In this document: piece by piece, positions 19,818-29,825 of the stretch
Numbering within the stretch: position 1 is the first letter of the stretch
How the letters are laid out: each line of letters begins with the position of its first letter
Assembly (NCBI RefSeq): GCF_907164915.1
Contig: NC_061867.1
Coordinates: 36,689,338 to 36,753,337 of the forward strand
Source: Impatiens glandulifera
Taxonomy: Eukaryota; Streptophyta; Magnoliopsida; Ericales; Balsaminaceae
DNA: 64,000 nt
Reading direction: 5' to 3'
Notes under the pieces: model-generated
Told to the model about the DNA's origin: nothing
The model's input: only the letters and a program-made list of their open reading frames with translations
The model's database searches: none
Made by a program: the position numbers and the translations under genes

Positions 19818-22486
19818 ATGGGTCGCGATTCTGAACTATTCAAACATATCGTCCAGGTCGACTTTGAGGAAATCCGGACAAATGGTTCGGCTCCGGCAAA
19901 ACAACTCTTATCCCGGATCTCCGAGTCCGGCCTCGAATATTTTCTAGGCGGTCCATTTATTCTATACCAGGAAGCGGTTAACGAATTCTTCCAAACCGCA
20001 TATCTCACCGGAAGAACAATAAGTGCAACCATCGGCGATCAGCAGCTCGAACTAACAGAAGAGTCGGTCGCTGAAATCCTACAACTACCATCAGAAGGAA
20101 GCAATCTCTCGGCGACTTTAGATGAAGAAAGTTTCGAAGCAGCTTGCCAAGTTCTCTCGGAAACCGCGGTCCCTATCGCAGTCTCCGGATAGAAAACATC
20201 TCTTCGACCGGAGTACAGACCGTTATGTGATATCTTCACTAAATCGGTCCAAGCAAGAGGGGGAAACTATGACAGTCTCACCCGGGCGAAGATTGAGATG
20301 CTTGTCGGTTTAGTCAACGACATCCAAATAAATTGGGCCAAGGTTATTTTCAACAACCTATGTGAAATGGTGGATCCGGATTCCACCCGGTCATGGGGAT
20401 ACGCCATCCCTCTTGAGAAAATTATGCGTCATCTCAACATCAACACCGGTTCTGGCGTTCACCTCTCATCTAGCAAAATAATAAAGTCTAAGCAATTCAA
20501 GGAGAGGAACAACAAAAGGAAGGCCTCCGGTTCTACGGGTGGCCGAAGGAAGAAGGCAACCGCTAAGAGAGCGGCTCCGGTCAAAGACAAGAAAGTTAAA
20601 CAACCAACCGGATCGGCTGATCCGCGGTCCAAAACGCCCAATGAGGAAGATTCGGCATCCAGTTCTGACCGAACCGCTTCACAGAATACCGAAGAAGATC
20701 AGTCCGGTAAAGGGAAAGGACCGATAGTCGAGGAACAATCGGCCAGTCTTGACAATGCTAATACCTGTGCAGACGGCCTTGGGGAAGAAGATGTTCACGC
20801 TAACGACAACACCCAGGAGATGGCCGAGAATCTCGTGAGCAGAATCATGGACGAAATCCATCAGCAAGCTCGCGAGGCGTCCGAAGTGTTCTGTAAATGG
20901 ATCCAGTACCGACATCATTTATTCTACAAACAAATGCTACCGGGTCTAACCGTTGGACAGAAATTCGAAAAATTGATGGAGATAGAGGAGGAGGTCATAA
21001 ACCTCACAAAGGTTCAAGATGTTAACACCGCCTTAGACCGACACACAATAGTAGAACCGAGTGCTCGGTTACCAAGGCTAACCGAACACATTCAACGTCT
21101 AAAAGAAAAGTATACTCTGGGAACACCGAATTCTCTACTACAACTATTGGTGTTGGAGTTGCTTGCGGTCAAGGAAACGACACTGACCGAGGAGGTGGCG
21201 CGGCTCGAAACAGAGCCCGTTCGTCAAGAAACGTCAAATTCATCCAAATCCTCTTCTAAGGATGATGGCGGTCAGAACCCGAACGATAAAGAGATAACCT
21301 CTTCTCCAGCGGATCAGACTATCAACATGACGACGTCAGGACTGAGACACCTCTCACCGACAATCGAGCATCTGCTCAAGCCGGGAACTCGGAACCGGCC
21401 ATAACAGAAGAGAGTGTCATAACTCTCATTTAAGATTTTGTCAACGACGCGGTTCGGCCTTGGAAGAGGAAAATTAAGAAAATCACGGTTCAAGCATTCA
21501 AGATAGCCGAGACAACAAAGGATGATCTTGGCGAGGCGGTCAAGCGGATCACGTCAGTTGAAACGAACTACGGTAATACGGATAAACTGTACGGGAGTCA
21601 TCTTGACCGAACCAAAGCTTTGGAGGATATGACTCCAAAGCTGGCGAACGACCTCGTTTCGGTCAGCCAGAAGGTAGCCGATTTGGAACGGTCTCAAGAA
21701 AAGACCGATCAATAGTTGACAAAGGTCGGGGAGGACCAGGCTCGGTCAAGTGCTCAAGCCGGCTCAACACTTGACAGGGTAATCAACCTTGAGGAAAAGA
21801 ATGCGACCCTTGAGGAAAAGAACGCCAAGCTTGAGGCCGATCTCAAGGCGGTCACCGAACAGGTGGTAGAATTAATATCGACAAAGCTGGCTGCCGATAA
21901 GACAACTGAGGAGGCGAACGCCCGCGCGGCTCAAAAACTTTAGGATGAACTGGACGAACAGACCCGGGTATAGAAGGAAGCGACAACAACTGATGCAAAC
22001 ATAGCCGGTCATATGCAAAACCAGGCAGTCAATGCATCGGCGATCGCAAAGTCCATAGCGGCTCAAAAAGCCGAAGATGCTGAGCGGTTAAGGGCCCAAC
22101 AAGAAACATACATCAACTTCGAAAAGGCTCACAAGAAGTCTCGGGCGGTTGCTTCTCCTTTAGTTCCGGCGACACGTAAAAGGAAAGCGGCTTCGACAAA
22201 GACGAAACTCACCGGACTATTGGCTAGTGTCACCGAAACAATTGTTGATCCTCCACCCAACCCGGCTTTGCAAACCGAGGATGACTTCGAAGAAGATGTC
22301 CAGCCGCAACTCAGAAGATAGCGGATTTTAAATGCGGTTCCAATCAGAACGATCGGTCAACCGTTCTCTCCTCAAACTGGCACCTCAGACGGTCAAGGTC
22401 CCTCTTCAAGGCCGATTCAAGAGGACAAGGGACAGTCAAACGATGAGCTGCTGGATCAATTCCTACCGTCCAGATCGAAGAAATAG
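19818..22486 (+). pseudogene. ORF2-3 of element C, long form with basic linker and coiled coil
   Basis: Starts MGRDSELFKHIVQVDFEE, the same start as ORF2-3 of element G. The N-terminal ORF2 domain (SGLEYFLGGPFILY, VNEFFQTA, ESVAEILQLPSEG) ends with a stop at 20190. The frame then reopens: PINWAKVIFNNL-type block, GYAIPLEKIM, a lysine/arginine linker (GGRRKKATAKRAAPVKDKKV, about 20540-20600) and acidic/serine tracts. After a frameshift near 21410-21450 come heptad-rich segments (LEEKNATLEEKNAKLEADL, 21800-21850) and a basic tail RKRKAAS, ending QFLPSRSKK at 22486 past further stops near 21714, 21941, 21972 and 22319. Reconstructed length is about 890 codons. It has the look of a nuclear nucleic-acid-binding coiled-coil protein; function unknown. 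Confidence 0.75.
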
Positions 22487-22850
22487 GGGTTTTATTTACT
22501 ATCTTTACTTATGTTTATTTCGGTTATCATATATATATATATATATATAATACTTTGCCTTAGCATATCTCTTATAAATATAAAGTGATATTTGGAAACC
22601 GGCCTACATTTGCATTTCTTACATGATTTTGAATATTTTAAATAAAATAATCAAAAAGGGAGAAATTGATAAGATAAAAGATAAAAAATTTTAAATTCTT
22701 CTCAAAATTTTCCTAAATTTTTCGAAAAATTCTCCCAAGTCAGTTTCCAAAAATCCGGCCAAATAAAATTCTTAAAAACAAAACCGGCCTACATTTGCAT
22801 TATTACATGATTTTGAATATTTTAAATAAAATAATCAAAAAGGGAGAAAT
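22487..22850 (+). other. 3' end region of element C with duplicated polypurine-tract block
   Basis: An AT microsatellite lies at 22528-22549. A block of about 80 bp ending in AATCAAAAAGGGAGAAATT occurs twice: near 22595-22667 and 22780-22850. The right copy (AAAAAGGGAGAAAT, 22837-22850) abuts the 3' LTR and is the polypurine tract. The left copy (22653-22666) is followed by TGATAAGATAAAAG rather than an LTR. Confidence 0.8.
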
Positions 22851-23341
22851 TATTAGATAAAAATAGATCGGTTAAACAAAACTTAACATATACAAATTCC
22901 TTGTGCAGGAACAGGCAAAGAACCGAACCGGTCAGATTACTCAACCGGTTAAGAAACTCAACCGGTCAAGCATTTAAACCGACCAGAAACATGACCGCAC
23001 AAGAAAGTCAGGATCGGTCAAAACAGAAGGCTAGAATCAATTGAATAGTCGGTCATTCAAAAGCTAGGGAAAAACCGGAAGTCATCCGGTTAACATAAAT
23101 AACCGACCAGCATGAAAAGACACTTCGGGTATCTGTTGAGAATGATACCGAAGGAACAGACTGAATATTGTCATATTCATACAAGTCTGAGGACAGTCTG
23201 CAGGCTGCAGGAAACCGTCCTACAAGATCTTTCTACTTAAGGATAAATCAGAAAGGCAATCTTCCAAGTACAGACAACTGTCCAACCGACAGTTGCAAAA
23301 TTGAGTAAAAGACAAACCTAGCCGGTTTGACCTACACACTG

Positions 23342-23406
23342 GAAGACTAGACCGCCAGGTCTGAAGACTAGACAGTCAGGTCTGAAGACTAGACCGCCAG
23401 GTCTGA
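23342..23406. repeat. Three 21-bp tandem units in the U3 of element C
   Basis: Units GAAGACTAGACCGCCAGGTCT begin at 23342, 23363 and 23384; the middle unit has CAGTC for CGCC. Each contains CTAGAC and GTCT, loosely like the TTAGAC/GTCTAA words of the other lineage. Only about 45 bp separate the array from the TGACCGTTGTCA/TATA promoter. Confidence 0.8.
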
Positions 23407-23452
23407 ATCAATGAACCTCTGCTCAACCAATCAGATTCAAGGAAATGAAATG

Positions 23453-23481
23453 TGACCGTTGTCACATTTCACCTATAAAAG
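23453..23481 (+). promoter_or_regulatory. LTR promoter of element C
   Basis: TGACCGTTGTCACATTTC is followed by CCTATAAAAG at 23472-23481. It has the same two-part arrangement as the solo LTR at 2468-2499. Confidence 0.7.
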
Positions 23482-24072
23482 AAGGAGCTGAAGAGGAATA
23501 AATGTGGGTTACAAGTTCTGAATTTTCAACATCCTAAGAAAAAGCATTGTATTCTATCTCTAGAGAGCTAAAGCGCTTATTTGAAAGTGTAATTCTACAA
23601 TTTCGGTTAAAATTGTACGAGTGTTATCGAGCAGGAAATAAGTCTCGATCGGATTGTGTTTGTATTCCTTAGTGAATATCCTTCTCGCGGTTTCGAGAGG
23701 AAGGGGTGACGTAGGAGTTTTATCTCCGAACATCCATAAAACCTGTCTTGTTATTTACTTTCTACCTGACTTACTCTATAACCGATCTGCACTAACCTAC
23801 TAATACCGCTCCAACCGAATTACTAATTTCCAAAAACCGATCCAGCAATCTCCAAACCTGTCCTATTGAAATCTGGTTCTGCCTATCTTGTGTGTGTGCT
23901 GCTTCAACCTGAAATAAACCACTTCCGCGCTTGAACTTTGTTCAAGGGTTTGTGACAGTTTGTGTAGTATTGAAACCCGGTGTTAATCTCTAACCGAATT
24001 AATCACCACCCTTTGAGTGAGACGCGATAACCGGCCAACCCTGGTCCCCCAGCCTCGACCTAGATCCTAACA

Positions 24073-24204
24073 GTCTATATAAGGACATTCTTGCATGAGA
24101 TTGAAAGCTTTTTCTCACTTATGATTTCTAATAACCCTAGATTTCTTTGCCTTTCTCTCTCAAAAATCTGTGTTAATCTTGTGTCTGTTCATATTATACT
24201 GAAA
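24073..24204 (+). promoter_or_regulatory. TATA box and leader of element B ORF2
   Basis: CTATATAAGG at 24075-24084 lies directly beside the right border of element C and includes part of the TSD. It is about 120 bp before the ORF2 ATG at 24205. The upstream part of the promoter is at 11375-11569, so the C insertion has split it. Confidence 0.65.
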
Positions 24205-25957
24205 ATGGGAAACAAGAGAATCACGTTGGGTCACTGTACTTTGCAAGTTGATTTCCCATTGGTCTATTCCTTCGATTAGCAAGAGGTGGTCGATATGTTC
24301 AGAACCCTCGAGTATTCCAGTCTCGGAAAATATCTTGGAAGTCTGTTCATCTTTCATGAGAAGGATGTTCGGGAGTTCTTTCAAACTGCAACAATGGTGG
24401 GTGATTCCAATGTAGCAACTGTTAACGGTACGGAAATCTCTTTCGACGAAGCCTCTTATGCGAAGTTCTTTGAACTTCCGTCAGAGGGTCACACTTTCAA
24501 CAGGCATCTGTCATTAGAAGTAATGGAAGAAATGAAGAAGGCTTTATCTGGAGATGGCTCGGCGATTCGATTGAATGGAAGTAAGAAAGTCCTTAAACCA
24601 CACTTTATTTTGCTAAATGATGTGGTGGAAAAAGCGCTTCAGGGGAAGGCTGGATCGTTCAATCTCTATAGTCAAGATCAATTTGATTATATGTGCTCCA
24701 TTACAAAGGGGATCTAGGTCAACTGGGCTTTAACATTATTTCAGAATCTCTTCTTCTCCATCAACTAGGAGAAAAAGGAAAGTATAACCTTCGCTACCCA
24801 ACTTAGCGGTTTATTGGAGCATTTGGGGGTTTCGATGGGTGAACCTGAACCAATCAACTCGACCAGGGTGTATACTGTTTTTACAGTCGCCAACACCCTA
24901 GTCAGAATGAAGAATCTTAAAGAATCGCCTTCAGGTGCTTCTAGCCAACAGACAGGTGGAAAATCTGTTAGCCGATCCAGACAACCAGCCGCTTCCATCC
25001 TGTCGACAGGAGCAAAGAGATCGAAAACAGTCAACGAATCAGAGGTTAGTTCTACTATCCTAAAGAGCTCTTTAAAGAAGGATTCTGAAACAGACGATTT
25101 CAGAGTCAGGCAAGGTCTAGTTGAACTTGCCACTATTCCATTGTCTCCCCTGTCTCCGACTGCCAGTCAGTTGCGGAGATCTTCAAGGTCATCTGTTTCA
25201 AAAGTTGACAAGTCAAAGGCGCCCCGTGCGTCTAAATCGATGAAGGAGTCATCAAAGGTAACCTCTTCCCAACCCTTGGCCGATGTGCACAAATTTTAAG
25301 TTCATGTGATGGAACGGGATAAATCTGTTTTTATTCCTAAAAAGGAATCTGCTGCAGGGCCTTCTGTTGAGTCAGCTGGTCCAAATATTGAGAATCTTGA
25401 TAGGACTGTGTCTCCTGTTCTCCAACCTGATCCAGTAGTCGCTGGTGCTACAAAGTTTTCTTAACTAGAACAAGGTGCAGTCCTTACCCTTGTTGCTGGT
25501 GGTACTGCTAAAAAGGCTCCCTCTACTTCTGTTAGACAGCCTTCCTCCTCAAATCCCATTTCAAAAGATTCTATAGTAACCGGGAAGGTCACTCGAGGCG
25601 AACTTCCTCCTGGACTCTTCAAGAAACCACAATCTGCTTATGAATTGATGCGCTCCACAAGAAAGTCCTGTAGAATTGTATTTGGTGAACCAAGACCCTT
25701 TCCAAAATTTTCTGAGATTATTGGAAAAAAGAAGAATGTCGTAATAGACGTAAATGAATATTTTTTTGAGGCAACATGCATTGTTGACTTCATGATGAAT
25801 CAAGTCAAAGCCATAGCTGTTGAGAAGATGGAAATTTTTGAATCTTGGATCCAGAACAGATTGTCAATCTAGTATGATGAGGTCATCACGGGTTCAGGAA
25901 TAAGTAGTCAATGGCGTAAGCTTGTATCCAATGAAAAGAAGGTTCTCAAATGGGCTA
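24205..25957 (+). pseudogene. ORF2 of element B, N-terminal part (interrupted by element D)
   Basis: Starts MGNKRITLGHCTLQVDFP. The family domain follows: FRTLEYSSLGKYL, VREFFQTATMV, ISFDEASYAKFFELPSEG, LKPHFILLNDVVEKALQGK and FDYMCSITKG. Stops interrupt at 24277 (D-stop-QEV), 24715, 24766, 25297, 25462 and 25870. The later part is serine/proline-rich with KRSKTVNES-type basic patches, then a denser region (GELPPGLFKKPQSAYELM; FGEPRPFPKF). At 25957 the reading NEKKVLKWA is cut by element D and resumes at 36408 with KTPEVSDALKRKD in the same frame. Confidence 0.8.
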
Positions 25958-27991
25958 TGATAGGATCGGCTTTATCGATAGAGACGGGGTCTGGCTAAGG
26001 ATGAAGGCTTATGAAAAACAGTCTGAAAGAAATCCTTTTAGGGATTTAATTCGCTTTCTATTCTACGCAAACTTGTGTAAACACTTGAAACAAATTCAAG
26101 GCGGAATTGTTTACTTGGGTGTGAAGCACAAGATGAAATATGAAAAGATGACAGAAAATGAAGAACACAGCAGTTTGTTTATGGATGTTCGGAGAAACTC
26201 TCCTACGTCATCCCTTCTTCCAACCACCGGAAGGATTCACTATATGATGAGAATCAAATACAGTTTACACACACACTTAGCTCACTATTGAACAAAACAC
26301 TTTCTGTTCAATTTACAATAAGATGAAGAATATCACTCAGTTAATGGTGTTTTGATTCTAGCTCTCTCTCTCAATTCACACACAGTACAATCAGAAAGAA
26401 GCTTCACAGAATAAGTTCAGTAAGCAAGATGATTTAGTAGTCTCTCTCTGCAAAATCAGAATGCTTGTTCGTAAGAATGCTTGAAAAACCAATGAAGTCG
26501 TTTGTTCGTCCGTTGCTCTAAGGATTGATTAAGTACTGAGCAGGAGCTAACGGTCGAATCTTCAATAATGATACGTGGCGCTCTTCCATTAGAAGGCCTC
26601 CATTGTACACAGCAGGTTCTGAGCACAAGGATCGTGGTCGTACCGAACTGGTAGTGCGCCGAATATTCCATCAGGAATGTACCTGCAAAACGGGTAATGT
26701 GAGGAAAATTATCTTATGTGGCATTTCTTGATTGGATGCATATAGCTGTTGTACTAATCTTCACAGGAAAGTGGAGCAGAAGTAGGGTACAACTATAGCA
26801 CGTGCGTAGGAGAAATGCTAGATTCAAGCGTACTACTTGAATAGAGCATTAGACGTATTTCAGTTAGACGGATCAGTCTAATGAAATAAGTCAACTCCTT
26901 CTGATAAAAAACGTCTATTAAACCGCCTGGTCTAATATAATTAGACTTGCGTCTAATTTCAATAACCATTAGACGGGTACGTCTAACTCCACTGAGTTAG
27001 ACTACCACGTCTAATTCCGGTTCTACCTCAGACTAATCTGAAGGAGTTAGACCCACGTCTAACTTTCAATTAATTAGACAACCTGTCTAATTATTACATA
27101 ACCATTAGACTGGCACGTCTAACTCCGCTTAGTTAAACTTCCCCGTCTAATTCCGGTTCTACCTTAGACTAATCTGAAGGAGTTAGACCCACGTCTAACT
27201 TTCAATTAATTAGACAACCCGTCTAATTATAATAACCCTTAGACTGGCACGTCTATCTCCACTGAGTTAGACTACCACGTCTAATTCCGGTTCTACCTCA
27301 GACTAATCTGAAGGAGTTAGACCCACGTCTAACTTTCAATTAATTAGACAACCCGTCTAATTATAATAACCATTAGACTGGCACGTCTAACTCCACTGAC
27401 TTAGACTGCCACGTCTAATTCCGCGTATTCATTAGACTACCCGTGTAATTCTTTACGTCTATTAGACTTACACGTCTAACTCCGATGAGTTAGACTATAT
27501 GTCTAATTCTATTAGACTCACGTCTAATTCCGTGTATTCATTAAACTACCCGTCTAATTCTTTACACATCTATTAGACTTACACGTCTAACTCCGATGAG
27601 TTAGACTGTATGTCTAATTCTATTAGACTCACGTCTAATTCCGTGTATTCATTAGACTACCCGTCTAATTCTTTACACATCTATTAGACTTACACGTCTA
27701 ACTCCGATGAGTTAGACTGTACGTCTAAATTTATTAGACTCACGTCTAATTCATACGTCTATTAGACTGCCCGTCTAACTCCGTTGAGTTAGACTGAGCG
27801 TCTAATTGCATTAAACTTGCGTCTAATTTTTTGCGAATGAAGATCAAAATCGGTCTAATGACCCTCATTAGATCCAAGTCTAATAACATGTTGTCTTAAT
27901 ACACCTGTATCAAAACACATAAATTATTTCATCATCAAAATATCAGTGGGTAAATTATTTCAACACTTAGTCAAAATAATTTGACCCAACA
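25958..27991 (-). repeat. 3' LTR of element D
   Basis: 2,034 bp, read on the minus strand as TGTTGGGTCAAATTATTTTG ... GATCCTATCA. It holds the U5 leader (26090-26240), a U3 promoter region near 26560-26600 with AACGGTCGAATC, and a long TTAGAC array. It has three copies of the about 110-bp higher-order unit, against four in the 5' LTR. Confidence 0.94.
26852..27890. repeat. Higher-order TTAGAC/GTCTAA array (D, 3' LTR)
   Basis: About 1 kb of inverted-repeat units (GTTAGACCCACGTCTAAC type). They are organised in two higher-order blocks: about 130-bp units with CTCAGACTAATCTGAAGGAG (26990-27420) and about 110-bp units starting CGTGTATTCATTAGACTACC (27420-27760). Confidence 0.9.
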
Positions 27992-28275
27992 ATTTCCCCC
28001 TTTGATGAAGAAATTGCAAACCTGCATACATATAACAAGACATGCATTCATCCAATAAATAAAAAAACAGACAACATGCAAGTAATCATTCAAAAGCATC
28101 TATGTTAATCACATATGAGTGTTTTCAAAAGAAATACTCAAAACATTGTTCAATGTAACCATGATAATTTTACCAAAAACATTATGAAGACATTCAAAAT
28201 AACTACAAAAAGACATTTAATCATTAGTCTTCTTCTTCTTCCTAGTTATAACTTCTAGACGAGACAGACTTCAAC
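27992..28275. other. 3' non-coding end of element D
   Basis: AT-rich spacer between the 3' LTR and ORF2. TTTCCCCCTTTGATGAAGAAATTG at the LTR edge (27994-28017) is, on the minus strand, a purine-rich tract suited as polypurine tract. No gene is seen. Confidence 0.7.
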
Positions 28276-29035
28276 CTAAGATGTCTCTAAGACTACGGTT
28301 AGAGGGGAGTTGGAGTCTTCACTTTTTCGTTTCTTAGACTTGAGCGTTTCCACCCTTTGAATATAATCTACCACTTTCTGGTAGTTCAGGATCTTAGAAG
28401 GGAGGGAGAAACTCTTACCAGATTCGTTCAGACGATGACAGAGAAAAGAACTGAGAGGACCGTCAAAGCCGAAGATCTTCTTTCTAGCTACAACCATTCT
28501 TACAAGATTTCCGAAGAGGAAGCTTGTTCAGTTCACTAGAACACCCCTGGTGATAGCCACCATTATCTGAAAGACCTTCATACAATACTTGTAGGAGGTT
28601 TCTTTAGACAGAAGGGATTTAGAGATGATATCACTTAGAAGAGCATATTCAACCTTCAAAAGGTTTTTATTTCCATGAATATCTACTTTTGGGGTATCGG
28701 AAAAGATTTTTATCATCGTAATCATGAGGTTGGGGTGAGTGGTGGAGAAATCATCAATACTTTCTGTTGGGAGATAGAAAAACTCACCAAAAGATTATTC
28801 TGTGAGCCATACCATCTGGCCCATTACAGCACCCGACAATAACATTATCTTGATAGAAGCTAGCGGTTTGAAAGAATTCGTTCACAAGTTGTTCATGATA
28901 AGTTTCATGAGGGGTGAGGAATCTTCTCAGCCCAGAAGCTTTTAACAATTCGAACATCCTTTGCATGCCCGAAGATTCAATAGTGGAAACAGATTGAAAG
29001 TCCACCTGAATCGATTTTGGTCGGAAGGGCAGCAT
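28276..29035 (-). pseudogene. ORF2 of element D, short form
   Basis: Starts MLPFRPKSIQVDFQSV, with FELLKASGLRRFL, LVNEFFQTASF, then frameshifts and stops near 28785. The reading goes on in another frame: LKVEYALLSDIISKSLLSK, VFQIMVAITRG, then LVRMV, ILNYQKVVDYIQRVETLKSKKRK, ending VVLETS at 28276. At about 250 codons it has the N-terminal domain and a short basic tail only, like ORF2 of element E (43007-43753). Function unknown; no signal peptide or membrane helix. Confidence 0.75.
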
Positions 29036-29825
29036 TTTGATTTGATGAACAAGGGATTGAGATATTCAAAGGGTTCGATTTCTAAAGAGAGAAAGAGAGA
29101 TTTCAAGGATCTTCTAAACTTTTAGAGAGAATGAACCTATTAATACCGGGGTTTTAATCATGAAGAAGAAAACTAATGATTACTCCTACCGTCAAGAATT
29201 TCAAAAGACAGTTCCCAATACATAGCATTTAATGTTAGCATGAAATAGAACGTCTAATACTAAATGTACAAGCAAAAGATGTCAGAAATATTAGTCATTT
29301 CTTGCATATTGAGAGACACGTGTCTTCAATTCTTTTGAGGAATGACTGATTTATTTTTCGGCGGGAAAGATAACTCTAACAGACATCATTAAAGGACAGT
29401 TGTCCTAAATGCCAGAAGATGAAGAGTCTAATTACACTAGTAGTTAGACAATTTTATTCTTCTTTTCACATTTTCAACTTCTTTTTGAAAATCAGTCTAT
29501 TAGACGTATGTGTCTAATTATGCTATAACAGCGCGTGAGACACGCGTGTCTGATTAGAAGTGAGCATCCTCTTGATCATGACGTAAAAACGTCTAACGTC
29601 TATTAGACGTGTCCGTCTAATAGATGCATCCGTCTAATCAAGCAGGTTAAAATAACCAAGACAATGATTTCATATAAAAATGAAACCGCTAAGGGAGATG
29701 TTCGTCTAAGTAGCTGTGTTTCTCAAATTCTGAATCCTTAGGACAAGTTAAGACCTCCGTCTTTCATATCTGTTCAGTTTCGTTTTGAACAATACGTTCC
29801 CCCTCAATTTATGCACATAATTGCG
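29036..29825 (-). promoter_or_regulatory. Post-RNase H spacer and ORF2 promoter region of element D
   Basis: No gene. On the minus strand from RNase H: a purine tract TTGAGGGGGAAC (29796-29807), loose TTAGACG/CGTCTAA repeats (29440-29640), TTTCCCGC (29361-29368), then GACACGTGTC with a G-box (29315-29324) 44 bp further. CGGTATTAATAGG near 29131-29143 may be the TATA-like box about 100 bp before the ATG. The arrangement parallels 10931-11569 in B and 42140-42875 in E. Confidence 0.6.

Larger units (their letters stand above)
11570..24072 (+). mobile_element. Element C: copia element with three ORF2 genes, nested in B
   Basis: 12.5 kb between perfect duplications gtcta (11565-11569 and 24073-24077). 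Order: truncated 5' LTR, gag, pol, ORF2-1, ORF2-2, ORF2-3, polypurine tract, full 3' LTR. It belongs to the CCGGTT-rich lineage with F, G and H. The insertion point abuts the TATA box of the element B ORF2. gag and pol have several stops; ORF2-2 is open. Confidence 0.93.
22851..24072 (+). repeat. 3' LTR of element C
   Basis: 1,222 bp, starting TATTAGATAAAAATAGATCG (TG mutated to TA) and ending GATCCTAACA. U3 has repeated AACCGGTCA words, then a three-unit 21-bp tandem repeat (23342-23406), the TGACCGTTGTCACATTTC element, and CTATAAAAG at 23472-23481. The U5 leader follows at 23675-23960: CCTTCTCG...CGAGAGGAAGG hairpin, TGACGTAGGAG, and CTTGAACTTTGTTCAAG. Confidence 0.93.

Noticed and set aside
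17456..22486. ORF2 genes as retroviral-type envelope genes
   Set aside because: Position after RNase H fits, but I see no signal peptide, membrane helix or cleavage site in any copy. Basic linkers, coiled coils and an RGG tail fit better with an intracellular role.
22528..22549. AT microsatellites at 22528-22549 and about 51440-51470 as functional elements
   Set aside because: Simple AT repeats in AT-rich 3' ends. Their matching position in C and G is noted, but slippage explains them.
25950..26291. Plus-strand ORFs of 111-113 codons at 25950 and 34264
   Set aside because: They lie in the two LTRs of element D, antisense to the U5 leader, and are alike only because the LTRs are copies.
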